Source: SSSZ01 sp035345935 (GTDB lineage Bacteria; Pseudomonadota; Gammaproteobacteria; Burkholderiales; Rhodocyclaceae). From it: a stretch of DNA of 64,000 nucleotides. The notes under the pieces were generated by a model. The model was not told where the DNA came from. It ran no database searches and saw only the letters and a list, made by a program, of their open reading frames with translations. The position numbers and the translations under genes were made by a program. Within the stretch, counting starts at the first letter, position 1. Each line of letters opens with the position of its first letter. Location: positions 9,429-73,428 of the forward strand of contig DAORDK010000002.1 in assembly GCA_035345935.1 (NCBI GenBank), given 5' to 3'. Of the stretch, positions 26,037-35,424 are shown one piece after another.

Positions 26037-26797
26037 CGCCGCATTTCGAAGAGACAGATCGCCGCTGCTGCGGCTACGTTGAGGGATTCCACGCCGCCGG
26101 CCATGGGAATGCGCACGCGGATTCCCGCCCGCTCCAGCAGGCTGGTGCGGACCCCACGGCCTTCGGCGCCGAAGATCCAGGCAACGGGGGTTTCCAAGCG
26201 CGCTTCCCAGGGTGGCGCGCTGCCGGCCAGGCAGGTGGCGGCAACGCTTTCCCGGTAGGTGGCGAGAAAGGATTCCAGGTCGATCGCTTCATACAATGCA
26301 ACGGCAAAATGGGCGCCCTGCCCGGCTCGCAGGACCTTGGGCAGCCACGCGCCGGCGCAGTCCGGGGAAAGCAGGACGTGACCGACGCCTGCCGCGGCAG
26401 CGGTGCGAATCAGGGTTCCGACGTTTCCTGGATCCTGTACGCCGTCGAGCAGAACGCAGTCCACCGCCGTGGGCAGAGCCGTCGGGGACTCCGGAATGGG
26501 GGCCAGTGCCAGGACGCCGCTCGGGTTGTCTAGGGTCCCGAGGGAGCGGAAAAGACCGTCCGGAAGACAGACGGCGCTGCGACCGGCAAGGTAGGCGGCG
26601 ATTTCGCCGGTCCCTGCGCGGGATTCGCAGACCACCAGAGCCTCGACCGGACCCTGGGCGGCTTCGTAGGCGGCCACCAGGTGCAGTCCCTCGAGAACGG
26701 TGCTGCCTTCCTTGCGGCAGTCCCGGGCCGAAGCCACCAGGCGCCGCAGGCGCCTGACCAGGGGGTTATCGCGGGAATCGATCCGCTTCAGATCCAT
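26015..26797 (-). CDS. TrmH/SpoU-family RNA 2'-O-methyltransferase
   Basis: A 260-residue SPOUT methyltransferase with an N-terminal substrate-binding domain (NPLVRRLRRLVASARDCR, LEGLHLV) and a C-terminal knot domain. The three SpoU motifs are visible: LDGVQDPGNVGTLIRTAAA, IFGAEGRGV and IPMAGGVESLNVAAAAAI. It methylates rRNA or tRNA; which one cannot be told from sequence. The start at 26797 (MDLKRIDSRD) lies inside the end of the CopD-like gene, a 10-base overlap. It ends overlapping the 3' end of ppsR on the other strand by 22 bases. Confidence 0.93.
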   Translation of the reverse strand: MDLKRIDSRDNPLVRRLRRLVASARDCRKEGSTVLEGLHLVAAYEAAQGPVEALVVCESRAGTGEIAAYLAGRSAVCLPDGLFRSLGTLDNPSGVLALAPIPESPTALPTAVDCVLLDGVQDPGNVGTLIRTAAAAGVGHVLLSPDCAGAWLPKVLRAGQGAHFAVALYEAIDLESFLATYRESVAATCLAGSAPPWEARLETPVAWIFGAEGRGVRTSLLERAGIRVRIPMAGGVESLNVAAAAAICLFEMRRQRSRSS

Positions 26798-27246
26798 CGC
26801 CCGAGGGTGGCGATGGCAATGACCACGAATCCCAGGCTGAGATTGAATCCCACCAGCTTGCGGATTCTCCCCAGAGCTGCGGCACCGGCGGGCCAGTTGC
26901 TCGCCGCTACCGCCTCGCGCAGGGCGGTGTAAGGAACGGTCACCACGCCGACGAAGACGGCCAGCATGAGGAGCCCCAAGCCGAACATCAGATGAAGGTG
27001 GGGCGGCGCGACGGCAAATCCCTGGGTAGCGAGCATGATGAATCCACTGACCAGGATGAGAGCGACGGCTGCCCAGACAAAGCGGAAGAAGCGCTCGAAG
27101 ACCTTGACCCAGAGCGTAAGTCGTAGCGGCGGATCGAGAGTCTCTGCGGCCACCGGACGCAGGCAGACGTAGGCGAAGAACATCCCGCCGACCCAGACGA
27201 CGACCCCGGCAAGGTGCAGGAAAAGCCAAAGAGGCTGGGTATTCAT
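26788..27246 (-). CDS. CopD-family four-helix membrane protein
   Basis: A 152-residue integral membrane protein with four predicted helices and the N-terminal MNTQPLWLFLHLAGVVVWVGGMFFA, which carries the conserved His and the WxGGMFF pattern of CopD/YebZ-like proteins. Members are linked to copper handling or haem-type cofactors, but for this stand-alone form the function is not established. Its start overlaps the rnhB stop by four bases, and its end overlaps the methyltransferase start, so it is an integral operon member. Confidence 0.8.
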   Translation of the reverse strand: MNTQPLWLFLHLAGVVVWVGGMFFAYVCLRPVAAETLDPPLRLTLWVKVFERFFRFVWAAVALILVSGFIMLATQGFAVAPPHLHLMFGLGLLMLAVFVGVVTVPYTALREAVAASNWPAGAAALGRIRKLVGFNLSLGFVVIAIATLGRWI

Positions 27247-27839
27247 TGCTTTTTCTCCTCGAGAACTGCGCGCACGGGCGCGTAACTGCGGCGATGGATG
27301 GGACTGGCCCCGTTCGCCTTTAGGGCGGCGAGGTGCGCGGCGGTGGGATAGCCCATGTGGCCTGCCAGACCGTACTGGGGATAACGTTCTGCAAGGCGGC
27401 GCATTTCCGCGTCGCGGCTGGTCTTGGCCAGAATCGATGCCGCCGCGATGGGCGCCACGCTGGCATCCCCTTTGACGATGGTCTGCACTGGACAGTTCAA
27501 GCTCGGCGGAATATTTCCGTCTACCAGGGCGGCTTCGGGCACCACGCCGAGGCGGGCAACCGCCCGCGCCATGGCCAAGAGGGTCGCCCGGAGGATGTTC
27601 AGATCATCGATCTCTTCCACCGTCGCCCAGGCCACGGCCCAGGCAATGGCCTCGGCCTTGATCGTCTCTGCCAGGCACTCCCGCCGCTTTTCCGAAAGTT
27701 TCTTGGAGTCGTCGAGCCCGGCAATGGGTCGCGCACCATTGAGGATCACCGCGGCGGCGACGACCGGCCCAGCCAGGGGGCCGCGCCCCGCTTCATCGAT
27801 CCCGCACACGAGGCCGGCAGGATAGATCAGCTCAGGCAC
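27243..27839 (-). CDS. rnhB: Ribonuclease HII
   Basis: Removes ribonucleotides embedded in DNA and RNA of RNA-DNA hybrids. The 198 residues have the family motif GIDEAGRGPLAGPVVAAAV with the catalytic Asp-Glu pair, DDSKKLSEKRRE, and the C-terminal MGYPTAAHLAAL with its metal ligands upstream. The start is GTG at 27839, overlapping the end of lpxB by 13 bases. It overlaps the following CopD gene by four bases. Confidence 0.96.
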   Translation of the reverse strand: MPELIYPAGLVCGIDEAGRGPLAGPVVAAAVILNGARPIAGLDDSKKLSEKRRECLAETIKAEAIAWAVAWATVEEIDDLNILRATLLAMARAVARLGVVPEAALVDGNIPPSLNCPVQTIVKGDASVAPIAAASILAKTSRDAEMRRLAERYPQYGLAGHMGYPTAAHLAALKANGASPIHRRSYAPVRAVLEEKKQ

Positions 27840-28984
27840 TGGAGCACCGCCTCCGCCGCCCGGGCGGCAGTCCCCTGACGCAATTGAAGGTGGATGTCGG
27901 TGAATACGGCTGCGAGGGCCTCGGCGCCGGCCTTGTCCTCATAAAGCCTGACCAGGGCGGCGGCCAGATTGTCCGGAGTGGCTTCCTCCTGAAGAATTTC
28001 GGGTACGACGAAGCGTCCGGCCAGGATATTGGGCAGTCCGACATAGGGCAGATAGCCCATACGCCTCATGATCCAGGCCGACGCCGGGGCGACCTTGTAG
28101 GTGATGACCATGGGACGCTTGACCAGCGCAGCCTCCAGGGTGGCCGTGCCGCTTGCCACCAGGGCGACGTCAGCGGCGCCGAGAGCGTCCTGGGCGTGAC
28201 CGAAAAGGAGGCGGAACGGAACGTCGGCGGCTTGGCCTTCGTAAATCGCCTGCTCGAACAGGAGCCGGGTTTCCCGGGTGGCGAGCGGAACCAGAAAACG
28301 GGAGTTCGGATAATGGCGCTCGTGGAGCAACTTGGCAGTGGCGACGAAGGTCGCCGCCATATATTGCAGTTCGGACTGCCGCGATCCGGGCAGCAAGGCA
28401 AATATGGGTGCGGCGGCCGGGAGTTCGAGCCGCACCCTAACCTCTGCCTTGTCGGTGGTCAGCGGGATGGTGTCGGCCATGGGGTGGCCGACGTAGGCCA
28501 CCGGAATACCTGCCTTCTGATAGAGGGGCGGTTCCATGGGAAAGAGCGCCAAGACCTTGTCCACCGCCCGGTGCATCGATTTGATCCGTCCTCCCCGCCA
28601 GGCCCAGATGGAGGGACTGATGTAGTGGATGGTGCGGATTCCCCGCCGCTTCAGGGCCGCCTCGAGATCGAGGTTGAAATCCGGCGCATCGACGCCGATG
28701 AAGACATCGGGAGGGTCCGCAAGCAGACGCTTTTTCAATTGTCTACGGATGCCGGCAATTTCGCGGTAATGCCGCAAGACCTCGAAATAGCCCCTCACCG
28801 CAAGCTTTTCCGCCGGCCACCAGGCGTCGAAGCCCTGACTCTCCATGCGCGGGCCGCCGATCCCGAAAAACTTCGCCCGCGGCAGACGCTCACGCAAAGC
28901 CGCCAGCAGGTGGCTGGCCAGCAGGTCCCCCGAAGCCTCGCCCGCCACCAGGGCGATGCGGACTTCTCTTCCCACTTCCTTCAT
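27827..28984 (-). CDS. lpxB: Lipid-A-disaccharide synthase
   Basis: Glycosyltransferase that joins UDP-diacylglucosamine and lipid X in lipid A synthesis. The 385 residues begin with VRIALVAGEASGDLLASHLL and include the FFGIGGPRMESQGF and FALLPGSRQSEL motifs. The start at 28984 (MKEVGREV) gives an ATGA overlap with lpxA; the longer frame upstream is not supported. It lies within the lpxD-fabZ-lpxA-lpxB series. Confidence 0.97.
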   Translation of the reverse strand: MKEVGREVRIALVAGEASGDLLASHLLAALRERLPRAKFFGIGGPRMESQGFDAWWPAEKLAVRGYFEVLRHYREIAGIRRQLKKRLLADPPDVFIGVDAPDFNLDLEAALKRRGIRTIHYISPSIWAWRGGRIKSMHRAVDKVLALFPMEPPLYQKAGIPVAYVGHPMADTIPLTTDKAEVRVRLELPAAAPIFALLPGSRQSELQYMAATFVATAKLLHERHYPNSRFLVPLATRETRLLFEQAIYEGQAADVPFRLLFGHAQDALGAADVALVASGTATLEAALVKRPMVITYKVAPASAWIMRRMGYLPYVGLPNILAGRFVVPEILQEEATPDNLAAALVRLYEDKAGAEALAAVFTDIHLQLRQGTAARAAEAVLQCLS

Positions 28985-29751
28985 CGAATGATGCCGCGTT
29001 TCGAAACGTCCAGGAATTCGACCAAGAGCCGAACGTCCGGCTGGATTTGCGCTTCTTCGATCAGTTTTGCCCGCGCTTCTTCCAACATCAGACCCGACTT
29101 GTAGAGCGTTCGGTAAGCCCGCTTGAGGGCGGTGATCGCCTCGGATGAAAAGCCGCGCCGCTTGAGACCCTCGGTATTGATCCCGTACGGCTGGGCAGTA
29201 TTGCCGGCCGCCATGAGGTAGGGCGGAATGTCTTGCAGGACGACGGTTCCGACGGCGGTCATGACATGGGCGCCGATACGGCAGAACTGATGCACCCCGG
29301 TATAGCCGCCCAGGATGGCCCAATCGTCGATATGGACGTGGCCGGCCAGTTGGGCATTGTTGGCGAAGGTGGTGTGGTGGCCAACCTGGCAGTCATGGGC
29401 GATATGCACATAGGCCATGATCCAGTTGTCGTTGCCGATGCGGGTGACGCCCGCATCCTGGGCCGTTCCCAGGTTGAAGGTGCAGAATTCGCGGATGGTG
29501 TTGCGATCGCCGATTTCCAGACGCGTATCCTCGCCGGCGTATTTCTTGTCCTGGGGCACTTCGCCCAGGGAGCAGAATTGGTAGATGCGATTCTCGCGAC
29601 CAATTCGGGTGTGCCCCTTGATCACCACGTGGGGACCGACCTCGGTGTGGTCGCCGATTTCGACGTCGGCCCCGATCAGCGAGTAGGCCCCGATCGTCAC
29701 CTGGGCGCCGATCCTTGCCGCCGGATCGACGATGGCGGTAGGGTGAATCAT
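28981..29751 (-). CDS. lpxA: UDP-N-acetylglucosamine acyltransferase
   Basis: First step of lipid A synthesis, adding a 3-hydroxyacyl chain to UDP-GlcNAc. The 256 residues form a left-handed beta helix with hexapeptide repeats (IHPTAIVDPAARIGAQVTIG) and the catalytic-His region TTFANNAQLAGHVHIDDWAI. The start at 29751 (MIHPTAIVDP) is the family start and gives an ATGA overlap with fabZ; an upstream in-frame ATG at 29775 lies inside fabZ and was not used. Confidence 0.97.
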   Translation of the reverse strand: MIHPTAIVDPAARIGAQVTIGAYSLIGADVEIGDHTEVGPHVVIKGHTRIGRENRIYQFCSLGEVPQDKKYAGEDTRLEIGDRNTIREFCTFNLGTAQDAGVTRIGNDNWIMAYVHIAHDCQVGHHTTFANNAQLAGHVHIDDWAILGGYTGVHQFCRIGAHVMTAVGTVVLQDIPPYLMAAGNTAQPYGINTEGLKRRGFSSEAITALKRAYRTLYKSGLMLEEARAKLIEEAQIQPDVRLLVEFLDVSKRGIIR

Positions 29752-30188
29752 TGCTGGATATCCCGTTTGGCGCACATGAGCTTGGCCTCGGCGACCACCA
29801 GACCATCCACCCGGGCTTCGGCCTTGTATTTCCAGATTCCCCGCATCTGCCGCTCGATCTCGACATGCAGATGCAACTGATCACCGGGCATCACTGGCTT
29901 TTTGAAGCGCGCCTCGTCGATGCCGACGAAGTAGAAGACCGAGTTGGGATCGGGTTTCTCGCCCATGGTCTTGAACGACAGAATACCCGCCGCCTGCGCC
30001 AGGGCCTCCATGATGAGAACGCCAGGCATCACGGGATGGTGGGGAAAGTGCCCCTGAAAGAAGGGCTCGTTGATGGTGACGTTCTTGTAGGCGTGGATCG
30101 ATTTGCCGACTTCCATGGCGAGCACCCGGTCCACCAGGAGGAAAGGGTAACGGTGGGGCAGGTGCTCAAGTATGCTATGAATGTCCAT
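29748..30188 (-). CDS. fabZ: 3-hydroxyacyl-ACP dehydratase FabZ
   Basis: Hot-dog fold dehydratase of fatty acid synthesis. In 146 residues it carries the catalytic pair His47 (GHFPHHPVMPG) and Glu61 (MEALAQAAG), plus LPHRYPFLLVDRV near the start. It follows lpxD by four bases. Placing fabZ among the lpx genes balances phospholipid and lipid A synthesis, since both use the 3-hydroxyacyl-ACP pool. Confidence 0.97.
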   Translation of the reverse strand: MDIHSILEHLPHRYPFLLVDRVLAMEVGKSIHAYKNVTINEPFFQGHFPHHPVMPGVLIMEALAQAAGILSFKTMGEKPDPNSVFYFVGIDEARFKKPVMPGDQLHLHVEIERQMRGIWKYKAEARVDGLVVAEAKLMCAKRDIQQ

Positions 30189-30192
30189 TTTA

Positions 30193-31239
30193 TCAACTCT
30201 CTACGTTAGTTTTTGAAAGTATTTTCTCTAACTCTGAAACCCGGGCCGCCAAGGCGGCCAAATGACGAATCTGGGCCGCGTTACGGAGCCAACGATCATG
30301 CTCCTCCAGGGGAAAGAGGGCAGTGTACTTTCCAGCGCGGGTTATGCTTTTCATGACCATCGTTCCGGGGGAAATGACGGTCCCCGCCACGATCTCGAGA
30401 TGACCGAGGATCATTGCCGCCCCACCTATCATGCAACCCTTGCCGACCCGCGTACTCCCGGCGATGCCGACACAGCCCGCGATCACGGTATGGTCCCCGA
30501 TGACGCAGTTGTGCCCGATCTGGATCTGATTGTCCAACTTGACGCCATCGCCAACGATCGTATCGTCCAGGGCTCCCCTATCGATCGAGGTATTGGCTCC
30601 GATTTCGACGTCATCACCGACCACCACGCGGCCGATCTGAGGAATCTTGACCCAGGTGCCCTGGTCCGGGGCAAATCCGAATCCATCGGCCCCGATCACC
30701 GCACCGGAATGGATGATCGCCCGTTTGCCTATCCTGCACCCGGGGTAAACGGTGGCCCGGCCATGCAGCAGGCTCCCCTCGCCGATACTGACACCGTCCC
30801 CGATGACGCAACCGCCGTGAATGACGACCCCATCCCCGAGGAGTACATCGCGGCCGATGACCGCTTGGGGACCGATGCTGACTCCCGCCGGCACATCCGA
30901 TTCGACGGTCGCCGTCGGATGCACGCCCAACGGGGGCGCAGGGAAGGGATGGAGCAGGCTGGCAACCCGGGCGTAATACGCATAGGGATTGGCCGCGACA
31001 ATCCGCGCGCCCGGGTAGTCCGCAGCGCTTTCAGCGCCAACGATGACCGCCCCGGCCCTTGTGGTCTGCAGTTGCTTGCGGTACTTGGGATTGGCCAGAA
31101 AGGCAATGTCGCCTTCTTCGGCCGACGCCAGAGTCGCCACGCCATAAACCCGCTTCTCGGCGTCCCCAAGCACATCGCCGCCCAAGCGGGCGGCGATGTC
31201 TGCGAGCCGAAAACCCCTTCCGTCCGGGGAGGACATCAT
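30193..31239 (-). CDS. lpxD: UDP-3-O-acylglucosamine N-acyltransferase
   Basis: Third step of lipid A synthesis. The 348 residues have an N-terminal uridine-binding domain, then hexapeptide repeats (VIGRDVLLGDGVVIHGGCVIG) with GFGFAPDQGTWVKIPQ and the catalytic-His region QIQIGHNCVIGDHTVIAG, and a C-terminal helix. The start is taken at 31239, overlapping the skp stop as ATGA; an adjacent ATG at 31236 is the alternative. Confidence 0.97.
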   Translation of the reverse strand: MMSSPDGRGFRLADIAARLGGDVLGDAEKRVYGVATLASAEEGDIAFLANPKYRKQLQTTRAGAVIVGAESAADYPGARIVAANPYAYYARVASLLHPFPAPPLGVHPTATVESDVPAGVSIGPQAVIGRDVLLGDGVVIHGGCVIGDGVSIGEGSLLHGRATVYPGCRIGKRAIIHSGAVIGADGFGFAPDQGTWVKIPQIGRVVVGDDVEIGANTSIDRGALDDTIVGDGVKLDNQIQIGHNCVIGDHTVIAGCVGIAGSTRVGKGCMIGGAAMILGHLEIVAGTVISPGTMVMKSITRAGKYTALFPLEEHDRWLRNAAQIRHLAALAARVSELEKILSKTNVES

Positions 31240-31742
31240 TTGGCCTCGGAAAGCGCCTTGATGACTTTTTCGGTAATGTCCAGGCGAGGACTGACCCAGA
31301 CGACATCCTGCAGAATCAGGTCGTACTTCTCCGTCTCGGCAATCTGCTTGATGGCCTTGTTCGCCTTTTCGATCACCGCAGCGTTCTCCTCGTTCTGGCG
31401 AAGGTTCAGATCCTCCCGGAATTCACGCTGCTTGCGCTGGAATTCGCGGGAAAGTTCGGCGAATTCCTTCTCTTTGGTGCGGCGGTCCGCCTCGGACATG
31501 GTCACGGAGTTCTTTTCCAGGTTTTCCTGCATGCCCTGTAGCTGTTTTGCCATACGCTGCAAATCCTGGTCACGCTTGGAAAATTCCCCTTCCAGCTTCT
31601 TGGCCGCTTTGACCGCCGCCGGAGCATCGCGGAAGATGCGCTGGGTATTGACATAGCCGATCTTCAACTGATCGGCCGAAACCGAACCTGCAGCGAGCGC
31701 TGCAATGCTCATGGCGGCGACGAAGAGAAATCTGGCTTTCAT
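31236..31742 (-). CDS. skp: OmpH/Skp family periplasmic chaperone
   Basis: A 168-residue periplasmic chaperone for outer membrane proteins. It has a signal peptide (KARFLFVAAMSIAALAAGSVSA), then KIGYVNTQRIFRDAP and a long charged coiled coil (about 45-125) that forms the tentacles. The start ATG at 31742 has AGGAG upstream; a TTG just before it is in frame. It lies between bamA and lpxD, the usual order. Confidence 0.95.
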   Translation of the reverse strand: MKARFLFVAAMSIAALAAGSVSADQLKIGYVNTQRIFRDAPAAVKAAKKLEGEFSKRDQDLQRMAKQLQGMQENLEKNSVTMSEADRRTKEKEFAELSREFQRKQREFREDLNLRQNEENAAVIEKANKAIKQIAETEKYDLILQDVVWVSPRLDITEKVIKALSEAK

Positions 31743-31760
31743 CAACTCGGTACTCCTGGA

Positions 31761-34046
31761 TTAAAAAGTCGTTCCCATCTGGAACTGGAATCGTTCGGTC
31801 TTGTCGCCGTCTTTCTTGTTGATCGGGGCGGCGACGCTGAATTTGAGGGGCCCGAGAGGCGAGATCCAGGCTGCGGAAATCCCCGTGGCCGACCGCAATT
31901 CGCCAAAATCCAGTTGTTCTCCCTTGGCGTACACGTTGCCGAAGTCGACAAACAGCCCCATGCGCAAAGACTTTTCGAACCCCGGAACACCCCACAGCAA
32001 TTCGGCGCCACCCAGCACCATCCGATTGCCCCCCAAGCGCTCGTCGGTAAGCACACCGTTTTTCGTATCCCGAGGCCCCAGGCTCGCCGAGGCATAACCG
32101 CGGACGGAGCCGATGCCCCCAGCGTAGAAGTTCTTGTAGAACGGCAGGCTCTGGCCTCCGAGACCATTGGCAAAGCCAACCTGGCCATTGAGGGCGAGTA
32201 CGAAATCCTTGCTTACTGGAAGGAAATGCTGCAACTGATAGGTCGCCCGGTAATACTTCAGATCGCCCCCCGGTACGGCCACTTCCAGGGCTGCCTTCTG
32301 CAGCGTCCCCGAAGTCGGATAGATGAAGCTATCCTTGCCGTCGCTGACCCAGCTGACCGAAAGCGGAATCGAAATATTGGAATTGCCGAATTCATTGACG
32401 AAATCGATGTAGCGATTGGGGCTGTCGCTGAAGACGTCAACCGTTGTCTTGTCGAACCCCGCTCCGAAGGTCAGCGACTCCTTTTCGGCAATGGGGAACC
32501 CGAAACGGATACCGCCGCCGGTCGAACTCGTGCGATAGCGGCCCACGGTCAGCGAAGTCGGATTGACGTTGCGATGGTAGAAGTCCCAGCCCTGGCTGAT
32601 CCCATCGACGGTGAAGTACGGGTCGGTGTAGGAGAGGGCGATGACCCGGTTGATCTTGCCGGTATTGATCTGGGCGGAGACGTTCTTGCCACTGCCAAAA
32701 ATGTTGGCCTGGGAAATCGATCCTGACAGGACGATTTTTTCGGTCGACGAGAAGCCCGCACCGATCATCAGGGTCCCATTGGGCTTCTCGGTCACGTTGA
32801 GATTCACGTCGAGTTGATCCGCGGTTCCTGGAACCGGGGGCGTCTCGACGGCGACCTCCTGAAAAACGCCGAGTTTATCGACCCGTTGCTTGGACAGTGC
32901 GACCTTGCCGGAATCGTACCAACCGCCTTCCATCTGGCGCATCTCACGCCGAATGACTTCGTCCCTGGTTCGGGTATTGCCGGTGATGTTGATGCGCCGG
33001 ACATAGACCCGCTTGCCCGGATCGACGAAGATGGTGAACGCGACCTGATGCTTTTCCTTGTCGACTTCCGGCGCGGCATTGACGTTGGCGAAAGCGTACC
33101 CTTCCTTGGCTAGGCGATCGGTCACCGCCTTGGTGGAATCGTTCAGTCTTTCCCGCGAAAACACATCGCCCGGACGAACGCTGACCAGAGGACGCAACTC
33201 GGGCTCGCCCAGGATGAGGTCCCCCGCCAGTTTGACTGAGGAAACCTGGTAGCGCTCGCCCTCGCTGATGTTGATGGTGATGTAGACGTCCTGCTTGTCG
33301 GGCGAAATCGAGACCTGGGTCGATTCGACCGCGAACTCCAGATACCCCCGGTTCATGTAGTGCGATTTGAGCTTTTCCAGGTCCGCGGATAGCTTTTGGC
33401 GGGAATACTGGTCGTTCTTGCTGTACCAGGTCATCCACCCCGGGGTGGTGAGTTCGAAAAGGCCTAGGAGATCCTTCTCCTTGAAGTCCTTGCTGCCAAC
33501 AATGCTGATCTGGCGAATCTTGGCCGCCCGACCTTCCTCGATATTGAAATTGATGCCGACGCGATTCCGCTCGAGGGGGGTCACCGTCGTGGTGACATTC
33601 GCGGCGTAACGTCCGCGGGCCAGATACTGGCGTTTCAGTTCCTGTTCCGCTTTTTCAAGCTGTGACCGGTCGAAGATGCGACCGTCGGCGATACCGGTTT
33701 CCTTCAGCGCTTTGAGGATCTGATCCTTCTCGAATTCCTTCATGCCGTCGAAGGCAATCTGGGCTATCGCCGGACGCTCCTGGAGAACGACGACCATGAC
33801 GTCCTTTTCGACTTCGATGCGAACGTCCTTGAAGAAGCCTGTGGCAAAGAGCGCCTTGATGGCCTGGGCGGCCTTGTCGTTGGTGAGGGTGTCACCGACC
33901 TTGACGGGCAGGTAGCTGAAGACGGTTCCCGCCTCGGTACGCTGAATGCCTTCGATACGGATATCTTTGATGGCAAAGGGATCGAACGCCAAGGCAGGCA
34001 TGGCGACGGCACCGGCCAGCAGGATAGCCAGGAAGGATTTATTCAT
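31761..34046 (-). CDS. bamA: Outer membrane protein assembly factor BamA
   Basis: Essential insertase for outer membrane beta-barrels. The 761 residues have a signal peptide (to about 20), five POTRA domains (about 21-420), and a C-terminal 16-strand barrel with GGIGSVRGYASASLGPRD, the conserved VRGF-like motif (here VRGY). The last residue is Phe, the C-terminal signal of barrels. It lies two bases downstream of rseP. Confidence 0.98.
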   Translation of the reverse strand: MNKSFLAILLAGAVAMPALAFDPFAIKDIRIEGIQRTEAGTVFSYLPVKVGDTLTNDKAAQAIKALFATGFFKDVRIEVEKDVMVVVLQERPAIAQIAFDGMKEFEKDQILKALKETGIADGRIFDRSQLEKAEQELKRQYLARGRYAANVTTTVTPLERNRVGINFNIEEGRAAKIRQISIVGSKDFKEKDLLGLFELTTPGWMTWYSKNDQYSRQKLSADLEKLKSHYMNRGYLEFAVESTQVSISPDKQDVYITINISEGERYQVSSVKLAGDLILGEPELRPLVSVRPGDVFSRERLNDSTKAVTDRLAKEGYAFANVNAAPEVDKEKHQVAFTIFVDPGKRVYVRRINITGNTRTRDEVIRREMRQMEGGWYDSGKVALSKQRVDKLGVFQEVAVETPPVPGTADQLDVNLNVTEKPNGTLMIGAGFSSTEKIVLSGSISQANIFGSGKNVSAQINTGKINRVIALSYTDPYFTVDGISQGWDFYHRNVNPTSLTVGRYRTSSTGGGIRFGFPIAEKESLTFGAGFDKTTVDVFSDSPNRYIDFVNEFGNSNISIPLSVSWVSDGKDSFIYPTSGTLQKAALEVAVPGGDLKYYRATYQLQHFLPVSKDFVLALNGQVGFANGLGGQSLPFYKNFYAGGIGSVRGYASASLGPRDTKNGVLTDERLGGNRMVLGGAELLWGVPGFEKSLRMGLFVDFGNVYAKGEQLDFGELRSATGISAAWISPLGPLKFSVAAPINKKDGDKTERFQFQMGTTF

Positions 34047-34048
34047 CT

Positions 34049-35416
34049 TCAGCCGGAAAGCAGGCGGTTTATGTCGTTAAAAAAAGCAAAAGCCATCAGG
34101 GCCAACAAGAGGGAAAGGCCAATCTGCTGGCCGATTTCCATGGCCCGCTCCGACAGGGGGCCGCGCCTGACAACTTCGATCATATGATACATCAAATGCC
34201 CCCCGTCCAGCACCGGAATGGGCAGCAGATTGAGTACTCCGAGGCTGATACTGACCAGAGCCATGAATTTCAGGTAATAGTCGAGACCAAGCTTGGCCGA
34301 TTGCCCCGCATAGTCAGCGATGGTCACCGGTCCGGAAAGATTGCGCCAGGAAACTTCCCCAGTCAGCATCTTGCCCAGCATCACCAAGCTGAACACGGAC
34401 TTGTCCCAGGTTTCTTCGATGGCCTTAGCACCGGCAGTAAGGAAATCGTAGCTCACCCGAGTACGAACCTCCCGCAGCGGTTCGTCGCTCTCGGCAGGAG
34501 CTACGCCTATGCGGCCGATTGTGTGGCGCCGTTCTTCCACCTCGGCAGGTACCACGGTGAGTTCTTCCTCGCCACCTGCGCGGGCCACCCGGAAACGCAG
34601 CCCCTTTCCGGGCGAGCTGCGAACGATGACCACCACATCGGGCCAGCGATCCACGACCTGGCCGTCGATGGCCAGCACTCGGTCGCCCTGTTTCAGGCCC
34701 GCCACTTCTCCTGGGCTGTCGGGGACGACCCTGCCGACCACTGCTGGAATCGGCGGCCGATAGAACGTCAGTCCCAGGCGTTCGAATGCATCCCCTTCCC
34801 AGCCACGGGCGCCCGCCAGAACAAGATCCAATCGGCGAACGGAGATGAGCCCCGCTTCGTCGATCACCTCGACGCGGACATCTTCCTGTTCGACAGCCTT
34901 TTTCAGGACCTGCCAGCGGAAATCGGTCCAGGTCCGTACCGCTTCGCCATCGACATTGCGCACCAGCTCCCCATTGGCGAACCCGGCCACGGCCGCGGGG
35001 CTTCCGGCGGACGGCGTACCGAGGATGGGAAGCAATTCGTCGCTTCCGGCCAGGAAGACGCCCCAGTAAAGCACGATGGCCAGAAGAAAATTGGCCAGGG
35101 GACCGGCAACGACGATGGCGCTGCGGCGCCCAACGCCCTGGCGGTTGAAGGCCCGATGAAGCTCGTGGGGGGCCACCTCGCCTTCCCGCTCGTCGAGCAT
35201 CTTGACGTAGCCTCCCAAGGGAAAGGCCCCCAAGACCCATTCCGTCTCGTCAGCACCCGAGATGCGGGACCACAGGGGGCGGCCGAAACCGACCGAGAAA
35301 CGGAGCACCTTGACGCCACACAGACGGGCCACGAGAAAGTGGCCGAACTCATGCACGACGATCAGGACGCCCAACACCACCACGAAGGCGGCGGCATAGA
35401 CAGGAAAATCGCTCAC
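34049..35416 (-). CDS. rseP: Site-2 metalloprotease RseP
   Basis: Inner-membrane zinc protease that cleaves the anti-sigma factor RseA to activate the envelope stress response. The 455 residues have H22-E-F-G-H26 in the first transmembrane segment, two PDZ-like regions (PDSPGEVAGLKQGDRVLAID is the second), and the LNLLPIPVLDGGHLMYH motif with the third zinc ligand near the C-terminus. The start is GTG at 35416 (SDFPVYAA). It lies between dxr and bamA. Confidence 0.97.
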   Translation of the reverse strand: MSDFPVYAAAFVVVLGVLIVVHEFGHFLVARLCGVKVLRFSVGFGRPLWSRISGADETEWVLGAFPLGGYVKMLDEREGEVAPHELHRAFNRQGVGRRSAIVVAGPLANFLLAIVLYWGVFLAGSDELLPILGTPSAGSPAAVAGFANGELVRNVDGEAVRTWTDFRWQVLKKAVEQEDVRVEVIDEAGLISVRRLDLVLAGARGWEGDAFERLGLTFYRPPIPAVVGRVVPDSPGEVAGLKQGDRVLAIDGQVVDRWPDVVVIVRSSPGKGLRFRVARAGGEEELTVVPAEVEERRHTIGRIGVAPAESDEPLREVRTRVSYDFLTAGAKAIEETWDKSVFSLVMLGKMLTGEVSWRNLSGPVTIADYAGQSAKLGLDYYLKFMALVSISLGVLNLLPIPVLDGGHLMYHMIEVVRRGPLSERAMEIGQQIGLSLLLALMAFAFFNDINRLLSG

Positions 35417-35424
35417 CGCTTGCG

